Positions 37,292 through 47,500 of a stretch of DNA of 64,000 bases are shown piece by piece. A model generated the notes under the pieces. The model saw only the letters and a list, made by a program, of their open reading frames with translations, was not told the DNA's origin and did not search any database. Source of the DNA: Epiperipatus broadwayi (taxonomy: Eukaryota > Onychophora > Udeonychophora > Euonychophora > Peripatidae); assembly GCA_028023455.1 (NCBI GenBank), contig JAQFVV010006310.1, forward strand, positions 2,912,001 through 2,976,000, given 5' to 3'. The position numbers were made by a program, and so were the translations under genes. Every line of letters begins with the position of its first letter. Positions within the stretch are counted from its first letter, which is position 1.

Positions 37292-37820
37292 CATATTCTA
37301 AGTATTAAATTGATTTACAGTTATAGAAGTTTTATTCATTTAAAAGATTGCAAAAGTATTTTAAATTTATTTGACACTAGTTATATCACTTGATATTTTC
37401 GCAGTAAGTTTATATGCGTACCTCTTATGTGTATATCAGATTTAGTATGTGTAGATTAATTAAATCAAGCGTTCAATTGAAACCAAAAAAATTGCCCCTT
37501 ATTTAAAATATTTTAAGCTTGATTTTAAAATTATCAATTGAAACCAAAAAAAATCTCTATATTACTTCTGTGAAACAAACAACACACAAACAAAAATTAA
37601 AAAAAAACTCTCTATATTGTCCTCTCATGCATTTTACTCTAACTATATCTATAAAACAAACAAACATACAAAGAAAGTAAGTTGAATAAAAGCATTTAAT
37701 AATAATAAAATAAAAATATACTGATACTCAAAACAATGAGTGATTTGGAAGTTTAGAACATTCATATTAAATAATCAAACCAATATTAAATACAAAAAAG
37801 CTAAATAAATACATTGGTAA
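35106..37820 (+). repeat. degenerate minisatellite and local duplications
   Basis: A diffuse repeat with TCATATTAAAATAATCAAAC followed by CAATATTAAATACA and AAAACAATGATTGACTT blocks recurs near 35180, 35255, 35340, 35385 and 35470, then again near 36735-36835 and 37725-37800. Spacing varies from about 45 to 90 bp. A separate duplication pairs 35790-35920 with 36215-36345 (GTTATCTCCAAGTGTTTT, then GCAAATTGGATT). (TA)n tracts lie near 37220-37292 and a G9 run near 36009. Chance ORFs in this stretch are repeat-derived. Confidence 0.55.
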
Positions 37821-38080
37821 ATATTTAAAAATTAATTTTAATAAAATACTGACTGATATTATAATTTTTATTCTTATAACATCTATTTTTTTAAAAAAAC
37901 AACAACTTATATTTGCATTTAGAGTAATGAAACAAGAATGGACTGATTATTTAATAAGTTTGAATCTGTAAAATATATACATGGGGGGGGGTGTATATTT
38001 AAATCAGTTCTACATGATTATACATTACCTTGTCAATTGCTGGGTGAGGGGAATTCAAGTGGATTTTTTTTGTAAATGTT
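37821..38080. other. AT-rich spacer, no gene seen
   Basis: No supported feature apart from a G8 run near 37983. Confidence 0.4.
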
Positions 38081-38084
38081 TTAT

Positions 38085-38290
38085 TCTCCAGAAAAGGGTA
38101 ACTAGATACTGATTTACTGACCATTATTGGTTAGTTAGCTAAATTGTTGTAGATCAGCTCCCCGAGCAAGAATTCCTATGCCTCTAAAAACAAATTTTAT
38201 TCTAGCCTAGGTTTGAAACTCTGGTTGTAGGTATGATAGCCTATATGTTATCTCTGAAATACAGAGCTCTTATAAATAATTTTAGAAGTT
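38085..38290 (-). repeat. tRNA-like SINE family C copy
   Basis: Minus strand: TCAGAGATAACATATAGGCT, then ACAACCAGAGTTTCAAACCT with a B-box-like GTTTCAAACC. It matches in order the plus-strand copy at 42935-43090 (TCAGAGATAGC, CAACCAGGACTCAAAC). The 3' part (AGCTAACTAACC, then CAGTATCTAGTTACCC) is also shared. Confidence 0.5.
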
Positions 38291-38472
38291 GTACTTTTAA
38301 AGACTTATCTGTGATGCCACATTTGATGGATCTAGTGATGTGCTTACTTTACTTAATTTCATAAAACAAAATTAAAATATGTAGAAAACATATTTTCAGC
38401 AGCAATATGAAAGCAAGGTCTTTCTAAGATCAACTCCTATAGCAATAATATATCAGTGATTGATTTAGAAAA
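38291..38472. other. AT-rich spacer, no gene seen
   Basis: No supported feature. Confidence 0.4.
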
Positions 38473-38590
38473 ATAATCAAATGGTTTATTGCTTGATAAT
38501 TTATAAAAAGTTTGAGAATCAATGGAGAACATTTGAGTCATGCTCTTTGGACTTTCAGTTCTAGAGAGTCTACCATTCCACAACTACAAT
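38473..38590 (-). repeat. SINE family B copy
   Basis: TCAAATGGTTTATTGCTTGA at the left edge and TTGGACTTTCAGTTCTAGAG further on match the copies at 42505 and 59470. Confidence 0.55.
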
Positions 38591-39554
38591 AAACTAGCAT
38601 ATGTTAGCAACAATAAAGCATCATGAAAATCAAGAAGATTTGGTTTTATTTTTTTTTAATATCAAAAAAGAGAGAGAATAGCACAGCAGTAAAAATGGGT
38701 AAAATAATTGTTACCATTTTGTTTCTCAGAAATGTAAAAAAAAAAAAAAAAGATATTTAAGCAAATTACAAAATTGTATTTGTATTTTGCTGAAAATTAT
38801 CTTTATTAATTCTGAAGAGCTTCTAGAAAAAGATATCTAGTAATGGGAATCATTTCATTGGAGAGGATTTTTTCATTTTTTAATAAGATGTCTGTGTCTT
38901 TAGAATTCAAGTATTTCTTATTATATAAAGCATACAATTACAAGGAACAAATAACAATAAAGATAAAATCATAATTTCAAAATGTATTTTTTAAGAAGTT
39001 TAAAGAGGGGAAAAGCCAAGTAAAAAGTAAAACTTTTAGCTAAAATTATATGGTTTAGGTAATAAATGAAAATTATTGCTTTTTGATGTTTTCATAAAAT
39101 CTCAGTATTCATCTTTAATATTATTAAATTTAAGGATGCAATAAGTTATATATTTGTAATAAATGCTTGGAGTATTTGGAACCTGTGAATAGTAATATTT
39201 ATCTGAAAATATTATAAAATCACACCAAAACTTTATATAATTGGAGTTCATCATTAACTTATGTTTTATGGCCATGATTTTTGAAAGATAATTACTAAAG
39301 TTTGTGTTGTTGTCATTTTTAATGTACTGAAAAGAATACAAAGAATTGTGATGCAATAGCTCATAAAAATATATGCAATATCAATGCAATCACATGGAAC
39401 ACTATTGCAAATACTAGAAATATGTAAACGAATAAAAGTACATCATGTAAATTTTTTTGTTTCAAAATTTTTCCAAAATCCTTTATATATATATTTGGTT
39501 TTTTTAATCAATGTATTTTTCCTATTATTTTCACCATGATCATAGAAAGTCAAA
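38591..39554. other. AT-rich spacer, no gene seen
   Basis: No supported feature. The 84-residue minus-strand ORF at 39102-39356 has no recognisable motif. Confidence 0.4.
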
Positions 39555-39925
39555 CCAACCCTCTCTTACTATGCGTGCATTTTGTGAAAATTCTTTGCTT
39601 TTCAGTTGAGCTAGAGATATCAACATATGAAGCTTCATGCCCATGTTAGTAGCTCAATAAATATCACTTCATTATTCTTAAACAACATAAGGATTGGTTT
39701 CTCTCTATATTAAATACATTATTGAAGAGTGAACAACCAGTGCATCCCTTACCTTAACTCTATTGTATCCCAACTATTCACCAGCATAGAAAATTAATTC
39801 ATCTTCTCTTATATAGTGTGCATTTCATTGGCAATCTCTACTTATTATTTAAACTAGAGACATCAAACACTTAAATTTCTATGACCATGCTGACATTTTG
39901 ATATTTCTCTACTACATCATTCTCA
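39555..39925 (+). repeat. two copies of the repeat seen at 30880
   Basis: CTCTCTTACTATGCGTGCAT (39561) and a CTTCTCTTATATAGTGTGCAT block (39803) each start a unit. Both continue with a GAGCTAGAGATATCAA or AACTAGAGACATCAAACACTT block and a CATGCCCATGTTAG or GACCATGCTGAC block, and end in CTCAATAAATATCACTTCAT or CTCTACTACATCAT. Family unknown. Confidence 0.5.
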
Positions 39926-40682
39926 TATATATATAATTACCCAAAATATTTTTGTCATGAATTAGTTTAGGATACATATTTATTATGAGAAAAAATATAT
40001 AATAACCATATAATGAATTTATATATTCAAACATTAATAAATTCATATATCCAAACATTATGAATATAAATACTGCTATTACATACTGAACAATATTTAA
40101 TTATCAGAATGAGCAGAAATGTATTTTTTGACATTTGATGCTCTGCACAAATCCTAATGAAAAATGTGCAAAAATATTTTTTCTGAATAGTTACTGTATC
40201 ATCAGATCAGACAGGGGTTTTTTTTTAAATGTATTCTTATGAAATCAAATTTTTGACTTTTAGGTTGTACCAAGCAGAATTCCAACACTCATTCACCATT
40301 CAAGAAAAGTGCCTACATGAACTTACAACTAATTTGAACATAGTTAATAAATTACTCATTTATTTAAAAACATATGATTAGTCATATGGTTAGTTTTTCA
40401 AGAGATCATGTGACTAGGACATTTAAGTGACAGATTGGCCACATCTTTCCTTTGATTAACCAAATTAGGATATTTCTTTTTACTTTACTCAGCAGAGAAA
40501 TTGTTCAAAATCTTTTTTTTTTATCAAGAAATTTTATTGTGTACTCAAAGAATTACATTATAGCAGTAACAGAGTTTATGCTGTTAACAGAAACTATAAA
40601 AAAAGGTTACATAACCCAATACCTACGGTCTGGGGGTAAAAAATCAACTGTTCAATCACAAATTGTCCATTACTACAAGGCT
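39926..40682. other. AT-rich spacer, no gene seen
   Basis: No supported feature. The right end may be 3' trailer of the LINE fragment at 40683. Confidence 0.4.
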
Positions 40683-41390
40683 TCATGTAGCATTGTAGAT
40701 GTATGTCGGAGCTAGTTTTTCATCTCTGTTTCTGGTGGCCTGAAGTTTTGCCAGAAATAATTTCTTACAGTCAAGCAATGTGTGGCCATAAATGAGAGTG
40801 CACCTAGTTAGCCAATAGGCAAACAGCTGAAAGATTTTGATTCTTATGGATTGAAAAATCCCATTAGATATGCTAGAAATCAGTCCGTTGAGGAGAGGCA
40901 CTCTAGTTTTGTATATGGATGCGATAAAGCCTCTGTCTCTTTGGAGTGAAATACAATGGCTCAGAATATGTATCATTGTGTCATCATCCCACTTACATAA
41001 AGAGCAGACCGGATTCAAGCATGAGAACTACCTATGATAGACCAGAAAATGACATGTGGGCAGAGCATTCAGATTTATTTTAATCAAAAAATCTAAAAAT
41101 TTCAGTTCTAGATGCCACCGTTTAAACTTTTTAATGATTGGATGATTGAGAAGGGTTAGCAGTGATGAGATTGAGAGGTTTCTTCATTAATTAGATAGTA
41201 TGCATCCCAGTACTTAATATTCTGTAAGTTAACCTGATTAGGTAGAGGGATAAATTTTGCAATATTTAGCAATAAAGATGACAACCAACCCCTCACGGGA
41301 GGAGGAGGGGTGTCAATAGGACAGACAGAAATAAAGCACGATGCTTCTGGGAGAGATCTTTTACCACTCAAATCCACTACTTTACTGGTA
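40683..41390 (-). pseudogene. C-terminal fragment of a second, non-RTE LINE (CCHC motif)
   Basis: The minus strand encodes the end of a non-LTR retrotransposon ORF2. The 111-residue reading at 40683-41018 begins NPVCSLCKWDDDTMIHILSH followed by Cys, a CX2CX8HX4C zinc-binding motif found near the C-terminus of CR1, Jockey, I and R1-like RT proteins but not in RTE. The upstream frame (41020-41150) reads HLELKFLDFLIKINLNALPT then CHFLVYH, the thumb-like region before that motif. A further reading at 41156-41377 (KYWDAYYLINEETSQSH) is in another frame. At least one stop and one frameshift show that the copy is dead. The catalytic RT and endonuclease parts are missing. Confidence 0.7.
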
Positions 41391-42504
41391 AACTGAATTG
41401 TGGGGGGAAAGTATTTAGTTATATATTTCTATTATTGTTAGCAAATAAATAATAAAAATTGAGAGAGAAAAATTCTAATACCACGTGTGTTCTGTTAACT
41501 CTAATAGAAAATTGGGTCATTAACCTATGCAGCTATTAGGAGAAAATAAAATAATGAACCTTATTGCTTAGGAGTTCATCTGATGTTTGAAACAAGTAAT
41601 TAATTGTTTTAGTTTTAGAATTACATACTCGTTTTTTTTTTTTTGTAACAGATTTTAGACTATGTCCTTGAGGTAGTGCTATTGTACTAGAATAATCATA
41701 TAAAGTACATCAATAGGAGGCTCTTTGTCACTACCATGAAATATAAAAATAACAATAGCACTCAATAATATAATAATGCTCTATTGGAAAGGGTCGGTGA
41801 AACAAAAGAATAAATGAGGAAATAATTTTTTTAATGGTCATTAAAGCAAGAAATAAGCTGTTACTTATCTCAAGTAATCCAGATTTTGTCCAGAATGGCT
41901 TAAGTGAAATAATAATTTTAAAAGATTAACTGTAATATATATGTTTTATGTGTATATACACACATACACACAGATTACTGGTTAGTTGACTTTAAACCAC
42001 TAGTGATTTATTCTGTACTCATCTGCTGTCGGTTGGCAGAATGTTATCAAGAAAGGGGCTCATATGTCTTATATGAAGCTTAAAGGGGAGGAATTCCGTC
42101 TTTTCCCCTTCTCTCCCAATCAAAAACTAAGCAGTTTTTGTAACTCAATGCCACTGCTTCTGATCTTATCTTAATTGGCAACATTTGATGCTTGGAGCTG
42201 GGATCTTTTGTAATAGTGCTTGGGGACTTCTGGAGTAAGTCAGACTTATGCCCTTCAGCATAAAGATATGTTTTTGTCAAGAGTTGCTTGGGATGTTGAC
42301 CTTTCAACATCCCACTAACATTTTTGGAATGATTAATGACCAGTTCTGGTTTTTTGATAAGATGAAGAGACTGCCACCAGATGAAGAAAGATAGAGGGGT
42401 ATTAAAAAAAAAAGAGGCATAATATTAAAGAAATTTTGCAGTGAAAAATACAAATATATTAAAATTCTTTAGTTTTTGTTTCATTTATTTATATTAAAAA
42501 AAAT
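41391..42504. other. spacer with an unclassified GC-richer block
   Basis: Around 42040-42380 the base composition is less AT-rich and a 76-residue minus-strand ORF is open (42080-42310), but I recognise no family or second copy. Confidence 0.35.
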
Positions 42505-42625
42505 AATCGAATGGTTTATTGTTCAGGATTTCATAAGAAGTTCAAGTAACGGAAGTGACAGAGTTGTGCCGTGATTCATGAACTTTGAGTTGTAGATCCT
42601 GCCATTCTGTGTCTGCACCAAACCG
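42505..42625 (-). repeat. SINE family B copy
   Basis: AATCGAATGGTTTATTGTTC, then CATAAGAAGTTCAAGTAACG, then CATGAACTTTGAGTTGTAGA, then CTGCCATTCTGTGTCTGCAC. The best preserved family B copy on this strand. Confidence 0.6.
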
Positions 42626-42934
42626 TGCAGGACATATTTATATTCATGTGAGCGTACTAATTGAATTGTAATTTATATCTAATCAGATTAGTATGGAAAT
42701 TTTAAAATATATGAAGTTCGCACTTAAAAATATTAAACATCATACCTTACATGGATGTGTGTATACATATGTATATGTTAACAAATAAATGAAAGCAGTA
42801 GTAAATTATGATAGACAAATTTGTATGACTATTGCATCTTTTGCTTTTTTTTTTTTATAAAAACCTGAGAACTTTAATTGTATGTGTTGTGTGATATTCT
42901 AACCGAAAATCTAAAATGTTTTATCGTTCAGAGA
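42626..42934. other. AT-rich spacer, no gene seen
   Basis: No supported feature. Confidence 0.4.
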
Positions 42935-43090
42935 TAGCGCGCCTGTTTACTGATCTGCAACCAGGACTCAAACTTTTTTCCCTCCTGATTTTAATCTGGT
43001 TTAGTTGTCTTTGTTTTTTTTTTGTAAGTAAGCTGGTATGTAGCTAACCTAGTTACCTATCCAGTGTTAGTAAAATGATCTTAGCCAGAG
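42935..43090 (+). repeat. tRNA-like SINE family C copy
   Basis: TCAGAGATAGCGCGCCTGTT (A-box-like part) and CTGCAACCAGGACTCAAACT (B-box-like part) are followed by a T run, then AAGTAAGCTGGTATGTAGCT and CTAGTTACCTATCCAGTG. Counterpart of 38085-38290. Confidence 0.5.
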
Positions 43091-43227
43091 CTAAAAGTAA
43101 AATAGAAAATTTGCCAAATTCTTATAACCCAACAATCGGTAAGTCGATGAATATGCTGTTGGTGTTATATTTGCTCTGTAGTCAACTATTTAAAAGGACT
43201 ATTTTATTTTTTACCTTTAATTGTCGT

Positions 43228-43345
43228 TTGATGTAGAGGTAGAATGGAATGCTGTGGAAATCAGGGTCCGTAGATTATGGCCCAGCCCTGTCACTTCTGA
43301 TTCTTGAACTTTTTTTTTATTCTTGAGCTAAATCATTATATTGTT
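43228..43345 (+). repeat. SINE family B copy
   Basis: GATGTAGAGGTAGAATGGAA, then GGTCCGTAGATTATGGCCCA, then GCCCTGTCACTTCTGATTCT, then a T run and TCTTGAGCTAAATCATT. Gives the head of the family, which the other copies mostly lack. Confidence 0.6.
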
Positions 43346-43872
43346 TATTTCTAGGTATATAGCCAATGACTTTATAAATAAACTTCCAAAGTAGCTAAAA
43401 AGAGAAAAAGACAATTTTATTATAGAAATCCGAAATAGTCAATAGTTAATCCAGATATTAAAATATTTTAACTTTGTGATAAACTCACTTCATTAAAGTG
43501 AAGTTCAGAAAAAACCTTATATATAAGACATCTTATTATACTCATAAAATTCAATTTACTTACAAAAAGTTATATGAATTATCTTAATTAAATGGCAATC
43601 ATTAATAAATTCTTCTAATGATTACCAAAGAAATTACTGGCTTTGTTGCCACTATTATCTTGAGTTAAAAAAACTGTTATGGGATAACAAACAGTAGGTA
43701 TAAAAACTTTATTATTGAATATTTTATAATTTGTAAATGATAAACTATCACATGAAAAAATATTTAATCTCATCCCAATCGAATGTAATATATGAAGTGA
43801 AAGATAAATATTAATTTTATTTATAAAAAATAAAAACTACAAAAATTATTTTAATGCTGATAACTTTATCTG
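43346..43872. other. AT-rich spacer, no gene seen
   Basis: No supported feature. Confidence 0.4.
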
Positions 43873-44413
43873 TATCATCACATGATCACCATTTCTTATG
43901 CTTACACAAACTGTTTACATAGAGGCTAAACTCTTCATTCAATAGCGCCACCAGTGCAAGCCAGAGTAATCAGTGGATGCAAGAAGATTTGTGTATAAAA
44001 TCCCTAACTAGTGCCTACAGAGGATTTCACCTAGATCTTAGGATCTAATGCAACCCTCCAGCAACTACCTTTTACCTTATTAACTAACTATAAAACTTTG
44101 AGTGCAAAACAAAAATGCAATAATATTTTCAATTCAAGCTCATTAGCTTGTATATTTGTATAGATTTGAACTCAGTTGAGCATCCATACTTTTTGGTGTC
44201 TTTGGTTCTTTAATATCCACAGTCATAACCTATTGGGCAGAGTTGATTTTAAACCACTAAACATCACATGATCATCATTTCTTATGCTGCACAAGCTGTT
44301 TACACAGAGACTAAACTATCCATACAGTAGCACCACCAGTGCAAGCCAGAGTAATCAATGGATGCAAGAAGGTTTGTGCATAAAATTCCTATCTAGTGCC
44401 TACTCATCCAATA

Positions 44414-44455
44414 TCCCAGACTAGTTTCTAGCTTGCGACTTTCAATAGTGAGGAG
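44414..44455 (-). ncRNA. degenerate hammerhead ribozyme
   Basis: Stem I and the triplet GUC survive, but the core CUGANGA has become CUAUUGA, so cleavage is not expected. Confidence 0.65.
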
Positions 44456-44595
44456 CCTTGGATCTGAGAGCACTGCACTTGATCTTAGGATCTAATGCAA
44501 CCCTTCAGCAATCACCTTTTAACTTATTAACTAACTGTAAAACTTTAGCTAACGATAAAGCATAAAATCTCTATCTAATGCATACTCATCCAATA

Positions 44596-44637
44596 TCCTC
44601 AAACTAGTTTCAAGCTTATGGTTTTCATCAGTGAGGA
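44596..44637 (-). ncRNA. hammerhead ribozyme relic with intact core
   Basis: Core CUGAUGA and GAAA are intact and stem I is fully Watson-Crick (UCCUCA/UGAGGA). Stem II is weakened by an A-C mismatch, and the cleavage triplet is GUU rather than GUC, so activity would be low. Confidence 0.65.
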
Positions 44638-45092
44638 GCATTGGATCTGAGAGCACTGCACCTAGATCTTAGGATCTAATGCAATCCTCCAGCAATCATC
44701 TTTTATCTTATTTATTAGGTATTTTATGCACAAACCTTCTTGCATCCATTGATTACTCTGGCTTGCACTGGTGGTGGAGAGTTTAGCCTCTGTGTAAACA
44801 GCTTGTGTAAGCATAAGAAATGGTGATCATATAATGTTTAGTGGTTTAAAATCAATCCTGCTCAATAGGATTATAGTGACTGTGGTTATTAATAACCGAA
44901 GACACCAAAAAGTGGTTGCTGAACTGAGTTCAGATCTTTACAACTATACAAATTAATGAGCTTGGATTGAAAACATTATTGTGTTTTCATTTTGCATGCA
45001 AAGCTTTATAGTTAGCTAATAAGGTAAAAGTTGGTTGGTGGAGGATTGCATTAGAACCTAAGATTTAAGTGCAGTGCTCTTAGATCCAAGGA

Positions 45093-45134
45093 TTCTCACT
45101 GATGAAAGCCACAAGCTAGAAACTAATCTGGGGA
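45093..45134 (+). ncRNA. hammerhead ribozyme relic, plus arm
   Basis: CUGAUGA, stem II AGC-loop-GCU and GAAA are all present, and stem I pairs with G-U wobbles (UUCUCA/UGGGGA). The triplet is AUC, which breaks the C-G pair of stem III. Confidence 0.65.
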
Positions 45135-45255
45135 TATTGAATGAGTAGGGACTAGATAGAGATTTTATGCTCAAATCTTGCATCCATTGATTACTCTGGC
45201 TTGCACTGGTGGTGCTACTGTATGGAGAGTTTAGTCTCTGTATAAATTTTATCTG

Positions 45256-47450
45256 CATATTGTAAAATATCCACTTGCCATTTCTGTAATAGATTCGGAT
45301 CTGAATCAGGTAAAACATCAAATTTTTTACTGGTTTTAATTAGGTTTAAAATTTATTTTCAATAATTATCCCATAACCCTTATGGTAAGCTTTTCCATCA
45401 GTTATAACTTTGTTGAGATGTTATGTTTTCATTCAGAAAACAAACTCATCTACTAGTATTTGGCAAGCCTGATGAGTAATATCTTTATTTTCTGTAATTA
45501 TCCATACCAGATTGTTAGAATCCTGCATTACGCTATGTAAGGATATTGTATCTATTCATATGAGTGTGTGTCTGTCAAAAATTGATTCCTTTGATCATTT
45601 CATAAATATTATAAATCTCAGAGTCTCAAATATTTAATTGTCAATCAAATAAAATTGCTTTAAATCCCAAAAACTTATATGGGAGACACATTTTCATAAT
45701 ATTTCACATTATATATAATTTTATAATTGCAATTTATACATCTCATTTCAAACACTTTAAAGCAAAAAAATTTATATATATATGTACACAGACACAGTGA
45801 TCTTTTGACTATCCTGCAGTCTTCCTCAGAGCCAATACTATTTCAGTTCCTTAAAAATTTGTATTTGTATACATATGTAATAATAAAAAATATGCTATAA
45901 AGTGTTTGAAGTAAGGTGTATAAATTGTATTTATATAAAATATTACAGCAAAGCAAAGGAAGTGCTAGATTAGTGACATTTGTTATATATTTTTTAATAT
46001 TATATATGGTTAAGTATCTATAACTCCCGCTAACTCATTTTATATATATATTTTAAGTTCACAATATTTTTAAAGAACTGCTTATTTACTTTAAATATTT
46101 TATTCATATCTACCGAAAAGTGAACATGCGATTAGAAAATTCGATATGTTTGAATGAGGAGTGTTGAAATACATTTAAGATATATAAATAAAGTTTCTCA
46201 TTATAGAGAATATTTGTGTTTTTATTAGTATTTGTGTAACATGTATGAGTACTTAATTTGTGTAAATTTTTAGTAGTTTTTTTTTTTTTTTAATTTTTAG
46301 CATTAACCATTTTTGTTATTTTAATTATAATATTTTTTTAAAGTGATTTCTGATTTCATAATAAAGCAATTATAATTTGTTGTGATGCAGAAATACAAAT
46401 TAATATCTTAATATGTTCAGATTTTAAACAGCCTTTGTTTTAAGTATAATAATCATGAATGTTTGAAATTGTGGGTAATATCAAGCTCTATATAACAAAT
46501 ATTTTAAATAGTATATTCATAATTAAGAATTATGTCTTAAGACAAAAGCAGCTTTTCATTTTAATATCATATATTATAAGCTTTAGTAATAGGTGCTTAT
46601 CAGATACATATAAAATGGCTGTCCTTATTGTTTAAATCCTTATCCTCTGATTTTTTTTTAATTTTCATCTTTATCAATTAGGCTTGGCACTCAAAGATGG
46701 AAGAAATGCATCATCTTTAACTCCATTTTAATTGTCAAAATAAAAACTTGAAATTCACATTAACCTAAGATTTTGAACCTAAGTCTACACTCCTTGAACA
46801 GTTATATAGATCTGAATCTATTTCAGTCACCACATATTTTAATACCTTCAGCTATTTTATTAACTGTAGATGCATTATTTCCAAGCCTAACTGATAAAGC
46901 CAGTAGTTAGAAAGTGGGCCTGAGGATGGAAATTTTAATACTAAGAACAGGGATTGTCTATGGATTATTCAAGCTTACATTAGTCAGAGAGCTGCTCTTA
47001 TATCTTCATATTGCTTGAATTTGGGAGTTTGGCAATTTGTCGTTATTGCAGTCTAATTTTAAAATTATATATATTAACAAAAATAGTTAACAAGAAAGTA
47101 AACTAGTGCAGTTATGAAAAAGACAGAAAAATTAATAACGCATGATTGATTGGGTGAATAAGGTGAGAAAATGCCCATCTAAGAGAGCATCATGATCCCA
47201 CTTATACAAACGCAAAATTTACAATTTAAAAATTTATGAATTTTTTTTTTTTTTTAATATCTTGTTTTATGTACCATGTTAGCAAATTCTTTTGAACACA
47301 AACCTTTTTCTGGCTTACAGTTTAAAAATATGTCAAATATTTTTTCTATATTAGAATGAATTTGAGTATTTTCAAGAAAAGTTTTAATTATTTTTATTTA
47401 ATTATCTTTATTTATTTATTCATTCATTCATTTATGTATTTTTTTTACAG
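45256..47450. other. AT-rich spacer, no gene seen (intron if the next exon is real)
   Basis: No supported feature. Short AT microsatellites and a T15 run near 46280. Confidence 0.45.
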
Positions 47451-47500
47451 GAAACTTTGAAGTTTGTGCCTAGATTTGCATTTCCATGTAAAATAGTTAG
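47451..47500 (+). CDS. candidate exon of a DENN-domain protein (DENND1/connecdenn-like)
   Basis: A textbook acceptor (ATTTTTTTTACAG, ending at 47450) is followed by 50 nt open in phase 0 and an AG|GTAAGT donor at 47501. It reads ETLKFVPRFAFPCKIV with two bases left over. The motif resembles the early N-terminal (uDENN) strand of DENND1 proteins, where a short Glu/Leu-rich lead is followed by KFCFPF. DENND1 proteins are guanine-nucleotide exchange factors for Rab35 in endocytic trafficking. Only this one exon was found. The expected next exon (TFVLTDI..RFGFCR-like) is not visible before the LTR element. The splice sites are strong and the protein call is moderate. Confidence 0.5.

Larger units (their letters stand above)
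43873..45247. mobile_element. decayed inverted array of hammerhead-family units
   Basis: Same architecture as the array at 33 kb but older. Minus-oriented unit parts fill 43873-44705 and plus-oriented parts 44715-45247. Family blocks are obvious: GCAAGCCAGAGTAATCAATG, CCTACTCATCCAATATCCC, and AGCACTGCACCTAGATCTTA. The left terminus has ATCATCACATGATCACC, the family 3' end. TTTATCTG at 43865-43872 and 45248-45255 is a possible 8-bp target-site duplication. Unit spacing is irregular because of internal deletions, one of which removes the ribozyme of the first unit. Three ribozyme relics remain. Confidence 0.8.

Noticed and set aside
37172-37393. 73-codon ORF
   Set aside because: A translation of (TA)n tracts (repeated YIYI); no coding meaning.
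43083-43136. Exon-like stretch before GTAAGT (AKSKIENLPNSYNPTI)
   Set aside because: The acceptor has no polypyrimidine tract and the segment directly follows a SINE; chance is more likely.
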